A stretch of 7,960 nucleotides of DNA from an uncultured Bacillota bacterium (GCA_949297205.1 CASFSH010000048.1:1-7960); one strand, 5' to 3'; positions 1 to 6,729 are shown, counted from the stretch's first letter. Program-made: numbers and translations. Notes: a model not told the origin generated them from the letters alone.

Positions 1-1
1 A

Positions 2-1174
2 ATAATAGACGGCTTTAAAGACACTTTTGATTATGAAGCCGATAATATGAGACTATTTTCCGCACCCGGAAGAACCGAAATCGGCGGAAACCACACCGAC
101 CATCAGCACGGCTGTGTACTTGCGGCAGGGCTTAATCTTGATGTTATAGGTGCAGTTTCCTTAAACAATAAAAATGAAATTCGCATAAAATCAAAAGGTT
201 ATCCAATGGATATTATAGCTTTGGATGATCTTGAAGTACGTGAAAGTGAATTTGACAAAGCATCCTCTCTGATAAGAGGTGTTGTTAAAAAAATATCCGA
301 CATGGGGTATGAAATTAAAGGTTTTGATGCATATACAATTTCAAATGTATTAAAAGGTTCGGGTATGAGTTCGTCAGCTGCCTTTGAAGTCCTGGTAGGC
401 ACAATAATAAACGGACTTTTTTGCAATAACGAAATTGATGCGGTTGAAATTGCAAAAATAGGTCAGTTTGCCGAAAATGTTTATTTCGGAAAGCCATGCG
501 GTCTTATGGATCAGATGGCATCATCTGTGGGAGCTGTTGTTGCAATTGATTTTAAAGACACACAAAAACCTGTTGTTAATAAAGTCGAATATGATTTTAC
601 AAAAAGCGGATATTCCCTTTGTATCATAGACTCGGGTGCCGATCATGCTGATTTGACAGACGAGTATGCTTCAATTACCGTTGAAATGAAAAAAATTGCA
701 AACTTCTTTAACAAAGATTATTTAAGAGAAGTTAATCCCGAAGATTTTTATAATAACATAAAAAATATAAGAAACGAAATAAAAAATGACAGGGCAATAT
801 TAAGAGCCATTCACTATTTTAACGATAATGAAAGAGCGCAGGAAGAAGTAGAAGCACTAAAAAACAATGACTTTGATTTATTCTTAAGCATTGTAAGAAA
901 ATCAGGATACTCATCATTTATGTACCTTCAAAATATCTATGCTTCAAATACACCTGACCAGCAGGCTGTTTCTTTGGCATTGGCAATGTGCGATGAAATT
1001 CTCGGTGACCGCGGCGCATACAGAGTACACGGCGGCGGCTTTGCAGGCACAATTCAGGCATTTGTTCCAAATGATATGCTTGATGAATTTAAAACAAAAA
1101 TCGAAAATGTGCTTGGAAAAGATATGTGCCATGTTTTGTCAATACGTCCTGTAGGCGGTATTGAATTAAAATAA
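2..1174 (+). CDS. galK: Galactokinase, 5'-truncated by window edge
   Basis: GHMP-family sugar kinase that phosphorylates galactose at C1 with ATP (Leloir pathway, cytoplasm). The frame is open to the left edge, so the gene starts outside the window. The ATG at 47 has no Shine-Dalgarno site and lies right next to the first motif, so it is not the likely start. Counting from that Met: substrate motif APGRTEIGGNHTDHQ at 6-20 with the family Arg at 8; ATP loop GSGMSSSAA at 104-112; GLMDQ at 152-156 with catalytic Asp155; and the C-terminal GHMP motif HGGGFAGT. The canonical GEHTDY reads GNHTDH here, a variant I associate with clostridial galactokinases; the canonical Glu contacts the sugar in known structures. 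The C-terminus looks complete. aroA follows after 36 bases with no terminator between, so the two may share a transcript. A galactokinase call is likely, but the exact sugar is inferred. Confidence 0.9.
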   Translation: MIDGFKDTFDYEADNMRLFSAPGRTEIGGNHTDHQHGCVLAAGLNLDVIGAVSLNNKNEIRIKSKGYPMDIIALDDLEVRESEFDKASSLIRGVVKKISDMGYEIKGFDAYTISNVLKGSGMSSSAAFEVLVGTIINGLFCNNEIDAVEIAKIGQFAENVYFGKPCGLMDQMASSVGAVVAIDFKDTQKPVVNKVEYDFTKSGYSLCIIDSGADHADLTDEYASITVEMKKIANFFNKDYLREVNPEDFYNNIKNIRNEIKNDRAILRAIHYFNDNERAQEEVEALKNNDFDLFLSIVRKSGYSSFMYLQNIYASNTPDQQAVSLALAMCDEILGDRGAYRVHGGGFAGTIQAFVPNDMLDEFKTKIENVLGKDMCHVLSIRPVGGIELK

Positions 1175-1210
1175 TCGGATTTATCCTGAATGTTTTTAAG
1201 GTGACAGACA

Positions 1211-2410
1211 ATGAATGTAACTATATATCCATCACAATTAAGCGGAACTCTTAATGCCATAGCATCAAAATCCTACGCCCACAGAATTATTATTGCCGCA
1301 GCACTTGGAAATAATCCAACAAATATACACTTAAATACCTCCTCAAAAGACATAGATGCAACTGTTGAATGTATATCAGCCTTAGGCGCAGAGGTATTGC
1401 AAAAAAACGGATATATAACGGTATCTCCGATAAAGGTATCAAAAAAGGATATTATTCTTGACTGCAACGAAAGCGGTTCCACCGCAAGATTTTTGCTCCC
1501 CGTTTCCGCGGCGGTATGTGATAAATTCAGTATGACAGGCAAGGGACGGCTTCCCGAAAGACCGTTTACACCGTTAATTGAACAGATGAGAAAAAACGGT
1601 GTTTCGGTTGACAGTGATACACTTCCGTTTTCTGTATCGGGAAATTTAAGAGGAGGTAATTATGAAATTGCAGGTAACATCAGTTCTCAGTATATAACAG
1701 GTTTGCTTATGGCTTTACCTTTATGCGCTGAAGAAAGTAGAATAACACTGACCTCTGAACTTCAATCTTCGGCTTATGTTGATATGACATTGGAAATATT
1801 AAAAGAATTTTCAATAGATATAAACAAAAAAGATAATTCATATTATATTAAACCGCAAAAATATATATCCCCAAAAGATATTACCGTTGAGGGTGACTGG
1901 TCAAATGCTGCATTTTGGATTGTTGCAGATAAAATCTGCGGCGGTATAAAAATAAACGGATTAAATTACAACAGTCTTCAGGGGGATATGAACATTCTTT
2001 GTGCTGTTGACAAAACAGAAATTGACGCAGGAGAAATTCCCGATCTTGTTCCGATACTTTCGGTTATGGCCTGTGCAAAAAAAGGAACAACAAAAATATT
2101 TAATGCAAAAAGGCTAAGACTCAAAGAAAGCGACAGACTGATGACAACCGCAAAAATGCTAAATGATCTTGGCGCTGATGTAATCCAAACCGATGATGGG
2201 CTTATAATAAATGGAACGGGCAAATTAAAGGGTGGAAAATGCTTAGGATTTAACGATCACAGAATTGTAATGTCTGCTGCAATCGCATCATGCATATGTG
2301 AAAATAACGTCACAATAACAGATGCCGAAGCGGTTAACAAATCCTATCCTACATTTTTTGATGATTTCTCATTTCTTGGCGGAAAAATCATTAAATCCGA
2401 AACTACATAA
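1211..2410 (+). CDS. aroA: 3-phosphoshikimate 1-carboxyvinyltransferase (EPSP synthase)
   Basis: Joins phosphoenolpyruvate to shikimate-3-phosphate to make EPSP, the sixth step of the shikimate pathway to aromatic amino acids (cytoplasm). The 399-residue protein has the family landmarks in order: SKSYAHR at 19-25 (Lys20, Ser21, Arg25 in the phosphate and PEP sites); ESGSTARF at 87-94, the PEP loop; LPERPFTPL at 114-122; SSQY at 158-161 for shikimate-3-phosphate; EGDWSNAAF at 227-235; the catalytic region EIPDLVP at 275-281 with Asp278; LKESDR at 304-309; DHR at 349-351; and KSYP at 377-380. It is about 30 residues shorter than the E. coli enzyme but has both lobes. The start is set by AAGGTG (1198-1203), 7 bases before the ATG. 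Relative to the E. coli PEP loop NAGTAMRP, the Gly is kept while Thr97 and Pro101 are replaced by Ser and Phe. A terminator follows directly. Confidence 0.95.
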   Translation: MNVTIYPSQLSGTLNAIASKSYAHRIIIAAALGNNPTNIHLNTSSKDIDATVECISALGAEVLQKNGYITVSPIKVSKKDIILDCNESGSTARFLLPVSAAVCDKFSMTGKGRLPERPFTPLIEQMRKNGVSVDSDTLPFSVSGNLRGGNYEIAGNISSQYITGLLMALPLCAEESRITLTSELQSSAYVDMTLEILKEFSIDINKKDNSYYIKPQKYISPKDITVEGDWSNAAFWIVADKICGGIKINGLNYNSLQGDMNILCAVDKTEIDAGEIPDLVPILSVMACAKKGTTKIFNAKRLRLKESDRLMTTAKMLNDLGADVIQTDDGLIINGTGKLKGGKCLGFNDHRIVMSAAIASCICENNVTITDAEAVNKSYPTFFDDFSFLGGKIIKSETT

Positions 2411-2418
2411 TATGCAAT

Positions 2419-2449
2419 AAAGGCAGGACAAAGTATCTTCTGCCTTTTT
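2419..2449 (+). terminator. Rho-independent terminator after aroA
   Basis: AAAGGCAG (2419-2426) pairs with CTGCCTTT (2440-2447) as an 8-bp stem around a 13-base loop. Two more T residues follow, giving an uninterrupted run TTTTT (2445-2449). It begins 9 bases after the aroA stop codon and would end the galK-aroA transcript. Confidence 0.8.
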
Positions 2450-2473
2450 ATCATAAAATTATTTTACTATAAA
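2445..2473 (+). promoter_or_regulatory. Weak sigma-A-type promoter candidate for leuA
   Basis: TATAAA (2468-2473) is a good -10 match. The only -35 candidate at 17 bases is TTTTTA (2445-2450), a poor match that overlaps the terminator T-run. Some promoter is expected because leuA follows a terminator, but the region is so AT-rich that this site is uncertain. The resulting leader would be about 45 bases. I see no T-box or other leucine-sensing leader in it. Confidence 0.3.
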
Positions 2474-2513
2474 AACTTTATACAACATTACTTATTATTA
2501 ATAACTTAAAAAT

Positions 2514-2517
2514 GGAG
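2514..2517 (+). promoter_or_regulatory. Shine-Dalgarno site that sets the leuA start
   Basis: GGAG lies 6 bases before the ATG at 2524. An in-frame ATG at 2512 overlaps this site and has no Shine-Dalgarno sequence of its own, so translation most likely begins at 2524. Confidence 0.75.
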
Positions 2518-2523
2518 AATGTT

Positions 2524-4164
2524 ATGAATTATAAAAAATATAAAAAACAGTATTTTGATATACCAAAATCAGAACACAAATGGGCTGACAATTCCATAAA
2601 TAAAGCTCCTATTTGGTGCAGTGTTGATCTTCGTGACGGAAACCAGGCTTTATATTCACCCTTAACAACAGATGAGAAAATAGAATTTTTTAAATTTTTG
2701 GTTACTCTCGGATTTAAGGAAATTGAAATAGGTTTTCCGGCAGCATCTGAAACGGAATTTGAATTTTCAAGAAGACTGATTGATGAAAATATTATTCCCG
2801 ATGATGTTACCATTCAGGTTTTAACACAGGCAAGAGAACATATTATTTCAAAAACAATAGACGCGGTAAAGGGTGCGAAAAATGTTATAATACATTTGTA
2901 TAATTCCACTTCTGAAGTGCAAAGAAGGGTAGTTTTTGCTAAAGGGAAAAAAGAAATACTTGATCTTGCGGTGTTTGGTGCAAAAGAAATTGTAGACCGT
3001 GTAAATAGAGAGCTTAACGGAAATGTCAGATTTGAATATTCTCCCGAAAGTTTCACCTGTACCGAACCGGAATATGCTTTGGAAGTATGTAATGCTGTTT
3101 TGGAGGTGTTTAATCCGACTCCTGACAGAAAACCCATTATAAACCTTCCCTCTACAATAGAAATATCAACTCCCAATATATATGCCGATCAGGTTGAATT
3201 TATCCACAAAAACATCAATTACAGGGAAAACATTGTTTTGTCCGTTCATGCTCATAACGACCGCGGTACAGGTATTGCCTCTACAGAACTTGGTATTCTT
3301 GCCGGTGCCGACAGGGTTGAGGGGACAATATTCGGTAACGGCGAAAGAACAGGAAATGCCGATATAATAACCGTTGCCCTTAATATGTTTTGTCAGGGAA
3401 TAGATCCCGGGCTGTCTATTGAAAATATTGATGAAATTATTTCTGTATACGAAAAATTTATTCATATACCGATAAATCCGCGTCATCCGTACGCAGGCGA
3501 CATGGCTTATGTTGCTTTTTCGGGCTCTCATCAGGACGCAATAAGAAAGAGTTTTGCAGAATACGAAAAATCAGGCAAAAGCTACTGGCAAAATCCGTAT
3601 CTTACAATAGACCCCACCGACATAGGAAGGCTCTATGAACCAATCAAAATCAACAGCCAATCGGGAAAAGGCGGTGTGGGATATATACTTGAAAATAAAT
3701 TCGGTCTTGTTCTTCCGAAAGAATTGCTTATAGTCTTTGCAAAAACAATAACCGATTTGTCAGATCAAAAACAAACTGTTTTGGAGCCGTCTGAAATATA
3801 TGACACATTTATGAGTGAATATGTGAATATTACAACTCCGTATAAATTGGACAAGTATTCCTTTGAAACCGGAGATGATGCCACTGTTATAAATGCCGAA
3901 ATAAACGGTACCAAAATCAGTGCCAAAGGTAACGGTCCTTTGGACGCTTTGTGCGAAGCAGTAAATAAATATCTCGGAACACATATTGAAATATTTGCAT
4001 ATTCCGAACACGCTCTTGAAAGACGTGCTTCTTCAAAGGCTGTCAGCTATATTGCCGTTAAGTCCAATAATAATATATTCTGGGGTGCAGGCATAGATTC
4101 AAATATCAATACCTCCTCCATGTATGCATTTATAAGTGCGGTAAACAAAATAAAGGATAACTAA
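2524..4164 (+). CDS. leuA: 2-isopropylmalate synthase (long, LeuA type 2 form)
   Basis: Condenses acetyl-CoA with 2-ketoisovalerate to 2-isopropylmalate, the first committed step of leucine synthesis (cytoplasm, metal-dependent). From the start at 2524 the protein has 546 residues, normal for the type 2 form. The catalytic TIM barrel shows WCSVDLRDGNQAL at 31-43 (Arg37, metal-binding Asp38), EIEIGFPAAS at 66-75, the metal motif HAHND at 242-246, and GNGERTGN at 271-278. HPYAGDM (321-327) and FSGSHQDAI (332-340) mark the linker and subdomain region. The C-terminal leucine-sensing type domain runs from about 440, with GNGPLDAL at 469-476 and YSEHAL at 493-498. The sequence after YSEHAL (ERRASSKA) looks different from the glycine-rich stretch I expect there. 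Homocitrate or citramalate synthases are related, but the N-terminal WCSVDLRDGNQAL and the length favour LeuA. The gene stands alone between two terminators, with no other leu genes in view. Confidence 0.94.
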   Translation: MNYKKYKKQYFDIPKSEHKWADNSINKAPIWCSVDLRDGNQALYSPLTTDEKIEFFKFLVTLGFKEIEIGFPAASETEFEFSRRLIDENIIPDDVTIQVLTQAREHIISKTIDAVKGAKNVIIHLYNSTSEVQRRVVFAKGKKEILDLAVFGAKEIVDRVNRELNGNVRFEYSPESFTCTEPEYALEVCNAVLEVFNPTPDRKPIINLPSTIEISTPNIYADQVEFIHKNINYRENIVLSVHAHNDRGTGIASTELGILAGADRVEGTIFGNGERTGNADIITVALNMFCQGIDPGLSIENIDEIISVYEKFIHIPINPRHPYAGDMAYVAFSGSHQDAIRKSFAEYEKSGKSYWQNPYLTIDPTDIGRLYEPIKINSQSGKGGVGYILENKFGLVLPKELLIVFAKTITDLSDQKQTVLEPSEIYDTFMSEYVNITTPYKLDKYSFETGDDATVINAEINGTKISAKGNGPLDALCEAVNKYLGTHIEIFAYSEHALERRASSKAVSYIAVKSNNNIFWGAGIDSNINTSSMYAFISAVNKIKDN

Positions 4165-4167
4165 CAA

Positions 4168-4208
4168 AAACACATATATGTAAAGTACATTTTTGCATAT
4201 ATGTGTTT
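4168..4208. terminator. Bidirectional terminator between leuA and the minus-strand operon
   Basis: AAACACATATATG (4168-4180) and CATATATGTGTTT (4196-4208) form a perfect 13-bp stem with a 15-base loop. T-rich tails follow in both reading directions (TTTATTTAAT on plus, TTTTTGTTAG on minus). It starts 3 bases after the leuA stop and lies 14 bases past the stop of the minus-strand P-loop gene, so it can end both converging transcripts. Confidence 0.85.
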
Positions 4209-4222
4209 ATTTAATATCATTT

Positions 4223-4732
4223 TTATGTATTTATATACTTTTTTTCAAATTCTTTATACTGACGGCGGGTTTTTATAATAAATATTTCTACGTCACCTGC
4301 ATTTTGTAATTTTTGATATATCTTTTTTCTTTCTTTTTTGTTAAAGTCCCAGACGTACTTAAGAAAGGAAAGATCAAACCTTTCCGGGCAGTTATTTCCC
4401 ATATCTGAACGAGTTATTCCGTGATTTTTTATAACTCTTTTTATAACACGCACAATACACAGCATTTTCGGATAATCAAAAAATATCACCGTATCGGCAT
4501 ATGAAAGCCTTAATGAAAGTGTCCTTCCATAGTTTCCGTCAATAATCCATCTGTCATTTTTAATTTCCTCAGAAAGGCTGTTATCAAATTCCTCCCTTGT
4601 ACACTGTACCCAGTCGTCTTTCCAGAACAATTTATCAAGATGAACCAAGGGCAAATTCATTTTCTTTGCAAGTTTTTTTGATAATGTGGACTTACCGCTT
4701 CCCGGGCTTCCTATTACAATAATTCTTTCCAT
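4223..4732 (-). CDS. Small P-loop kinase-like ATPase (FlaR / 'topology modulation' type)
   Basis: A 169-residue nucleotide-binding protein resembling the adenylate-kinase-like family often labelled 'DNA topology modulation protein FlaR'. The N-terminus is a beta strand followed by a Walker A loop, GSPGSGKST at 8-16. Next come HLDKLFW at 31-37, WIIDGNY at 62-68, a hydrophobic strand TVIFFDYP at 81-88 in the Walker B region, and an Arg/Lys-rich helix with CPERFD at 115-120 as in this family. The C-terminal third is strongly basic. The substrate is unknown: a small-molecule or nucleotide kinase role is inferred from the fold, and the 'topology' label rests on little. The start at 4732 is chosen because AGGAGG (4739-4744) sits 6 bases upstream and the Walker A strand begins there; a longer in-frame reading from 4813 would run across the leader. 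It is the last gene of the minus-strand group. Confidence 0.8.
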   Translation of the reverse strand: MERIIVIGSPGSGKSTLSKKLAKKMNLPLVHLDKLFWKDDWVQCTREEFDNSLSEEIKNDRWIIDGNYGRTLSLRLSYADTVIFFDYPKMLCIVRVIKRVIKNHGITRSDMGNNCPERFDLSFLKYVWDFNKKERKKIYQKLQNAGDVEIFIIKTRRQYKEFEKKYINT

Positions 4733-4738
4733 ATTCCC

Positions 4739-4744
4739 CCTCCT
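4739..4744 (-). promoter_or_regulatory. Strong Shine-Dalgarno site that sets the P-loop gene start
   Basis: AGGAGG on the minus strand is followed by GGGAAT and then the ATG at 4732. The match to the 16S tail is complete. The flanking GGGAAT is also complementary to the 5' arm of the upstream hairpin element. Confidence 0.8.
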
Positions 4745-4780
4745 CAAAACATACACCCTTATTAATTTACAAACAGATAA

Positions 4781-4853
4781 ATTCCCGTCTGTAATCCTTC
4801 GGCTATATGCCAATGCCTTTATAAAAGCAAATCACATTACAAAAAACGGGAAT
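4781..4853 (-). promoter_or_regulatory. Candidate structured mRNA leader (nested inverted repeat, three-way-junction-like)
   Basis: On the minus strand, ATTCCCGT (4846-4853) pairs with ACGGGAAT (4781-4788). Just inside, TGTAAT (4836-4841) pairs with ATTACA (4790-4795), with a 4-to-1 internal loop between the two helices. The enclosed part can form two small hairpins: TGC/GCA (4827-4829 with 4814-4816) and GGC-ATATA-GCC (4809-4811 with 4801-4803), the latter with an outer TT/AA step. The whole is about 73 bases and lies between bcp and the P-loop gene, in the leader of the latter. No T-run follows it directly, so it is not an ordinary terminator. It does not match the purine, TPP, T-box or cyclic-di-GMP consensus patterns I know. 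It could be a regulatory leader, a processing site or a small dispersed repeat. Confidence 0.4.
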
Positions 4854-4872
4854 AATCTTTATTTAATTGTAT

Positions 4873-4900
4873 TTAATATAAAAAATTATATCTCTGCCAA
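4873..4900 (-). promoter_or_regulatory. Candidate promoter for the P-loop gene inside the end of bcp
   Basis: On the minus strand, TTGGCA (4895-4900) lies 16 bases before TATTAA (4873-4878). Matches to consensus are 5 of 6 and 4 of 6. Transcription would begin near 4866, about a dozen bases before the hairpin element, giving a leader of about 130 bases. The evidence is modest, and read-through from bcp is equally possible because no terminator is seen after bcp. Confidence 0.35.
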
Positions 4901-5338
4901 AATTTCAGCAGCATTTGTGTCGGGTTTAACCTTTTTCATTACCTTTTCAACATTTCCATTTTCATCAATTATAAAGGTAGTTCTTACAACTCCCATGCTT
5001 ACTTTGCCGTAAAGCTTCTTTTCCTGCCATACGCCGTATGCCTGTATAGCGGCAAGTTCGGGGTCTGAAAGCAAAATAAAGGGCAAGTCATATTTTTGAG
5101 CAAACTTAACATGAGATGCAACGCTGTCTTTGCTTATTCCGATAACCTGTACATTTTTCTTTAAAAATTCATCATAAAGCCCTGCAAAAGCACACGCCTG
5201 TCTTGTACATCCGGGTGTATTATCCTTTGGATAGAAATAAAGTACTACTTTTTTCCCACGAAAATCAGAAAGTGAAACATTGTTTCCATCTTTATCCGGC
5301 AATGTGAATTCCGGTGCTTTTTGTCCTATTTCCAACAT
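4886..5338 (-). CDS. bcp: Thiol peroxiredoxin, Bcp/PrxQ type
   Basis: Cytoplasmic peroxidase that reduces hydrogen peroxide and organic hydroperoxides using thiols, usually supplied by thioredoxin. The 150-residue length is typical. The thioredoxin fold starts with APEFTLPD at 8-15. The active site FYPKDNTPGCTRQAC spans 35-49: peroxidatic Cys44 lies in TPGC and the likely resolving Cys49 five residues later, the spacing of Bcp proteins with an intramolecular disulfide. The conserved Arg119 is in VVRTTFIID (117-125). There is no signal peptide or membrane segment. The start is supported by GGAGG (5344-5348), 5 bases upstream. It lies 84 bases after the TlpA-like gene on the same strand; that gap has no convincing terminator or promoter, so it is probably in the same operon. 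Confidence 0.93.
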   Translation of the reverse strand: MLEIGQKAPEFTLPDKDGNNVSLSDFRGKKVVLYFYPKDNTPGCTRQACAFAGLYDEFLKKNVQVIGISKDSVASHVKFAQKYDLPFILLSDPELAAIQAYGVWQEKKLYGKVSMGVVRTTFIIDENGNVEKVMKKVKPDTNAAEILAEI

Positions 5339-5422
5339 AGTAACCTCCGTTCTTCCTATCGTTATGCGGCTGTTTTTATATTAAAAAATCAATTTCAAAC
5401 CGCAAAACTTCGGAATAATAAA

Positions 5423-5986
5423 TTATTGATTTATCATATCAATACCCTTTTGAAGATTCTGAGCACTGAGCATTCCCGTAGCATAAGTCACAAGGTTTCC
5501 GTCCTTATCTATAAAAAAGCTCATGGGAATTGAAGATGCACCGTATGTCATTGCCGCTTCTCCTTTTGTATCAAAAAATACCGGAAAAGTATATCCCTGT
5601 TCTTCTATATATTCCTTTGCAGCGGACAAAGACTCTCTGTCGCTCGTTGTCATGTTGAGCATTATAAACTGAACTTCGGGATATTTTTTATACGCATCTT
5701 CAAAATCCGGCATTTCCTGTTTACACGGCGGACACCAGCTTGCCCAAAAATTAAGTACAATCGGTTTCCCAAAATAATCGGAAAGTTTTACTTCATTTCC
5801 ATCTGCATCTGTCATAATAAAATCGGGTGCTATGGTATCTTCTGATTCTTCCGAATCATTTTGAATGCTTTCTGTCTGATATTCCGGAGTATAGTTTTGA
5901 CTCAGTTCATTATATAACACAACCAAACCTGCAAATATAAATACCACCAATAATACAATTATAACCCATATTATATTTTTTTTCAT
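5423..5986 (-). CDS. Membrane-anchored TlpA/ResA-like thiol-disulfide oxidoreductase
   Basis: Thioredoxin-fold protein held at the outer face of the membrane, where it would reduce disulfides in exported proteins. From the start at 5986 (187 residues) it has MKKN, then one hydrophobic segment at about 5-26 (signal anchor, no lipobox), an acidic Gln/Ser/Glu linker at about 30-52, and a TlpA-type domain beginning APDFIMTD at 53-60. WASWCPPC at 81-88 holds the redox pair Cys85 and Cys88, and the cis-Pro loop is SSIPMSFF at 151-158 (Pro154). ccdA lies just upstream on the same strand, and CcdA is the usual electron donor for such proteins. ResA (cytochrome c maturation) and StoA (sporulation) are related, but no cytochrome genes are visible, so the client is unknown. 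The alternative ATG at 5998 overlaps the Shine-Dalgarno site. Confidence 0.9.
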   Translation of the reverse strand: MKKNIIWVIIVLLVVFIFAGLVVLYNELSQNYTPEYQTESIQNDSEESEDTIAPDFIMTDADGNEVKLSDYFGKPIVLNFWASWCPPCKQEMPDFEDAYKKYPEVQFIMLNMTTSDRESLSAAKEYIEEQGYTFPVFFDTKGEAAMTYGASSIPMSFFIDKDGNLVTYATGMLSAQNLQKGIDMINQ

Positions 5987-5990
5987 ATTG

Positions 5991-5996
5991 TTCCCC
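5991..5996 (-). promoter_or_regulatory. Shine-Dalgarno site that sets the TlpA-like gene start
   Basis: GGGGAA on the minus strand lies about 5 bases before the ATG at 5986. The upstream in-frame ATG at 5998 overlaps this site and lacks a Shine-Dalgarno sequence, so the shorter protein starting MKKN is favoured. Confidence 0.6.
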
Positions 5997-6038
5997 ATTT
6001 CTGCTGATTATATCCACAACTATATCTCACCAATTCAA

Positions 6039-6701
6039 CTATGACAAAAACGTGAGAAATTTACCCAAAAGTCCTGTCATCATCAATATTCCTACAAACA
6101 CAAGCAGTAATCCGCAGATTATATTTATTATATTATAATGTGATTTTATAAAATTAAATGCACTTTTCAATTTATCAATCAATATTGCACTTACAACAAA
6201 AGGGATACCCAAACCAAGCGAATAAACAAGGAGCATTAAAACACCCTGTAAAATATGTCCCTGCTGTGATGCAAGCATAAGGGCAGACCCCAAAAATGCA
6301 CCTACACAAGGCGTCCAGCCTATCGAAAATACAATACCAAAAAGCATGGAAGAAAAGAAACCAAGGTTTTGTGTGTTCAGTGATGTTGATATTCCGTTGA
6401 AGATTCTGATTTTAAACACTCCCAAAAAATTTAATCCAAAAAAAGTCACAATCAAACCTGTTACAATATTCAACTCCGTCTGATATTCTCTTAAAAAATT
6501 TCCCAACGTTCCGGCAAGAGCTCCCATTGCTATAAATACAATAGTAAATCCCAAAACAAACCCCAATGCATTTTTTAGTGTTTTTGCAGTTTTTCGCTCG
6601 TTTCCGCCTGCAAAATACGATATATATACCGGAAGCATCGGTAAAAGGCATGGCGATATAAAAGTAATTATCCCTTCCAAAAATGTGATAAAATATTGCA
6701 T
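6039..6701 (-). CDS. ccdA: CcdA/DsbD-family transmembrane thiol electron carrier
   Basis: Integral membrane protein that passes electrons from cytoplasmic thioredoxin to thiol-disulfide proteins on the outer side. The 220 residues form about six membrane helices (roughly 7-29, 44-66, 75-95, 114-139, 147-174 and 190-212). The two functional cysteines sit in the family motifs: Cys18 in SPCLLPMLP of helix 1 and Cys132 in GWTPCVGAFLG of helix 4, each next to prolines as expected. A third Cys196 in helix 6 is probably incidental. The start is supported by GGGAG (6708-6712), 6 bases upstream. It lies 28 bases after the YeiH-like gene and about 50 bases before the TlpA-like gene, so all three are likely co-transcribed. 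The pairing with TlpA supports extracytoplasmic thiol reduction rather than a specific cytochrome c role. Confidence 0.93.
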   Translation of the reverse strand: MQYFITFLEGIITFISPCLLPMLPVYISYFAGGNERKTAKTLKNALGFVLGFTIVFIAMGALAGTLGNFLREYQTELNIVTGLIVTFFGLNFLGVFKIRIFNGISTSLNTQNLGFFSSMLFGIVFSIGWTPCVGAFLGSALMLASQQGHILQGVLMLLVYSLGLGIPFVVSAILIDKLKSAFNFIKSHYNIINIICGLLLVFVGILMMTGLLGKFLTFLS

Positions 6702-6729
6702 ATTATTCTCCCTGTAAAATCATTGTTTT

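Noticed and set aside
47..49. ATG at 47 as the true galactokinase start
   Set aside because: The frame stays open to the left edge, no ribosome site precedes the ATG, and family members carry a further N-terminal stretch before the APGR motif.
1175..1210. Small hairpin GGATTTATCC between galK and aroA as a terminator
   Set aside because: The 4-bp stem with a 2-base loop is too weak, and no T-run follows immediately. The genes are best read as co-transcribed.
2411..2511. T-box or leucine attenuator before leuA
   Set aside because: The space after the aroA terminator is only about 60 bases, with no T-box consensus, no leader peptide rich in Leu codons and no second terminator.
4733..4813. Longer N-terminus for the P-loop protein (start at 4813)
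   Set aside because: The extra 27 residues match nothing in the family, cross the hairpin element, and would ignore the ideal AGGAGG site in front of the ATG at 4732.
5365..5404. Inverted repeat TGCGG/CCGCA between the TlpA-like gene and bcp, considered as a terminator
   Set aside because: The stem is only 5 bp with a bulge and a very large loop, and no T-run follows it on the minus strand.
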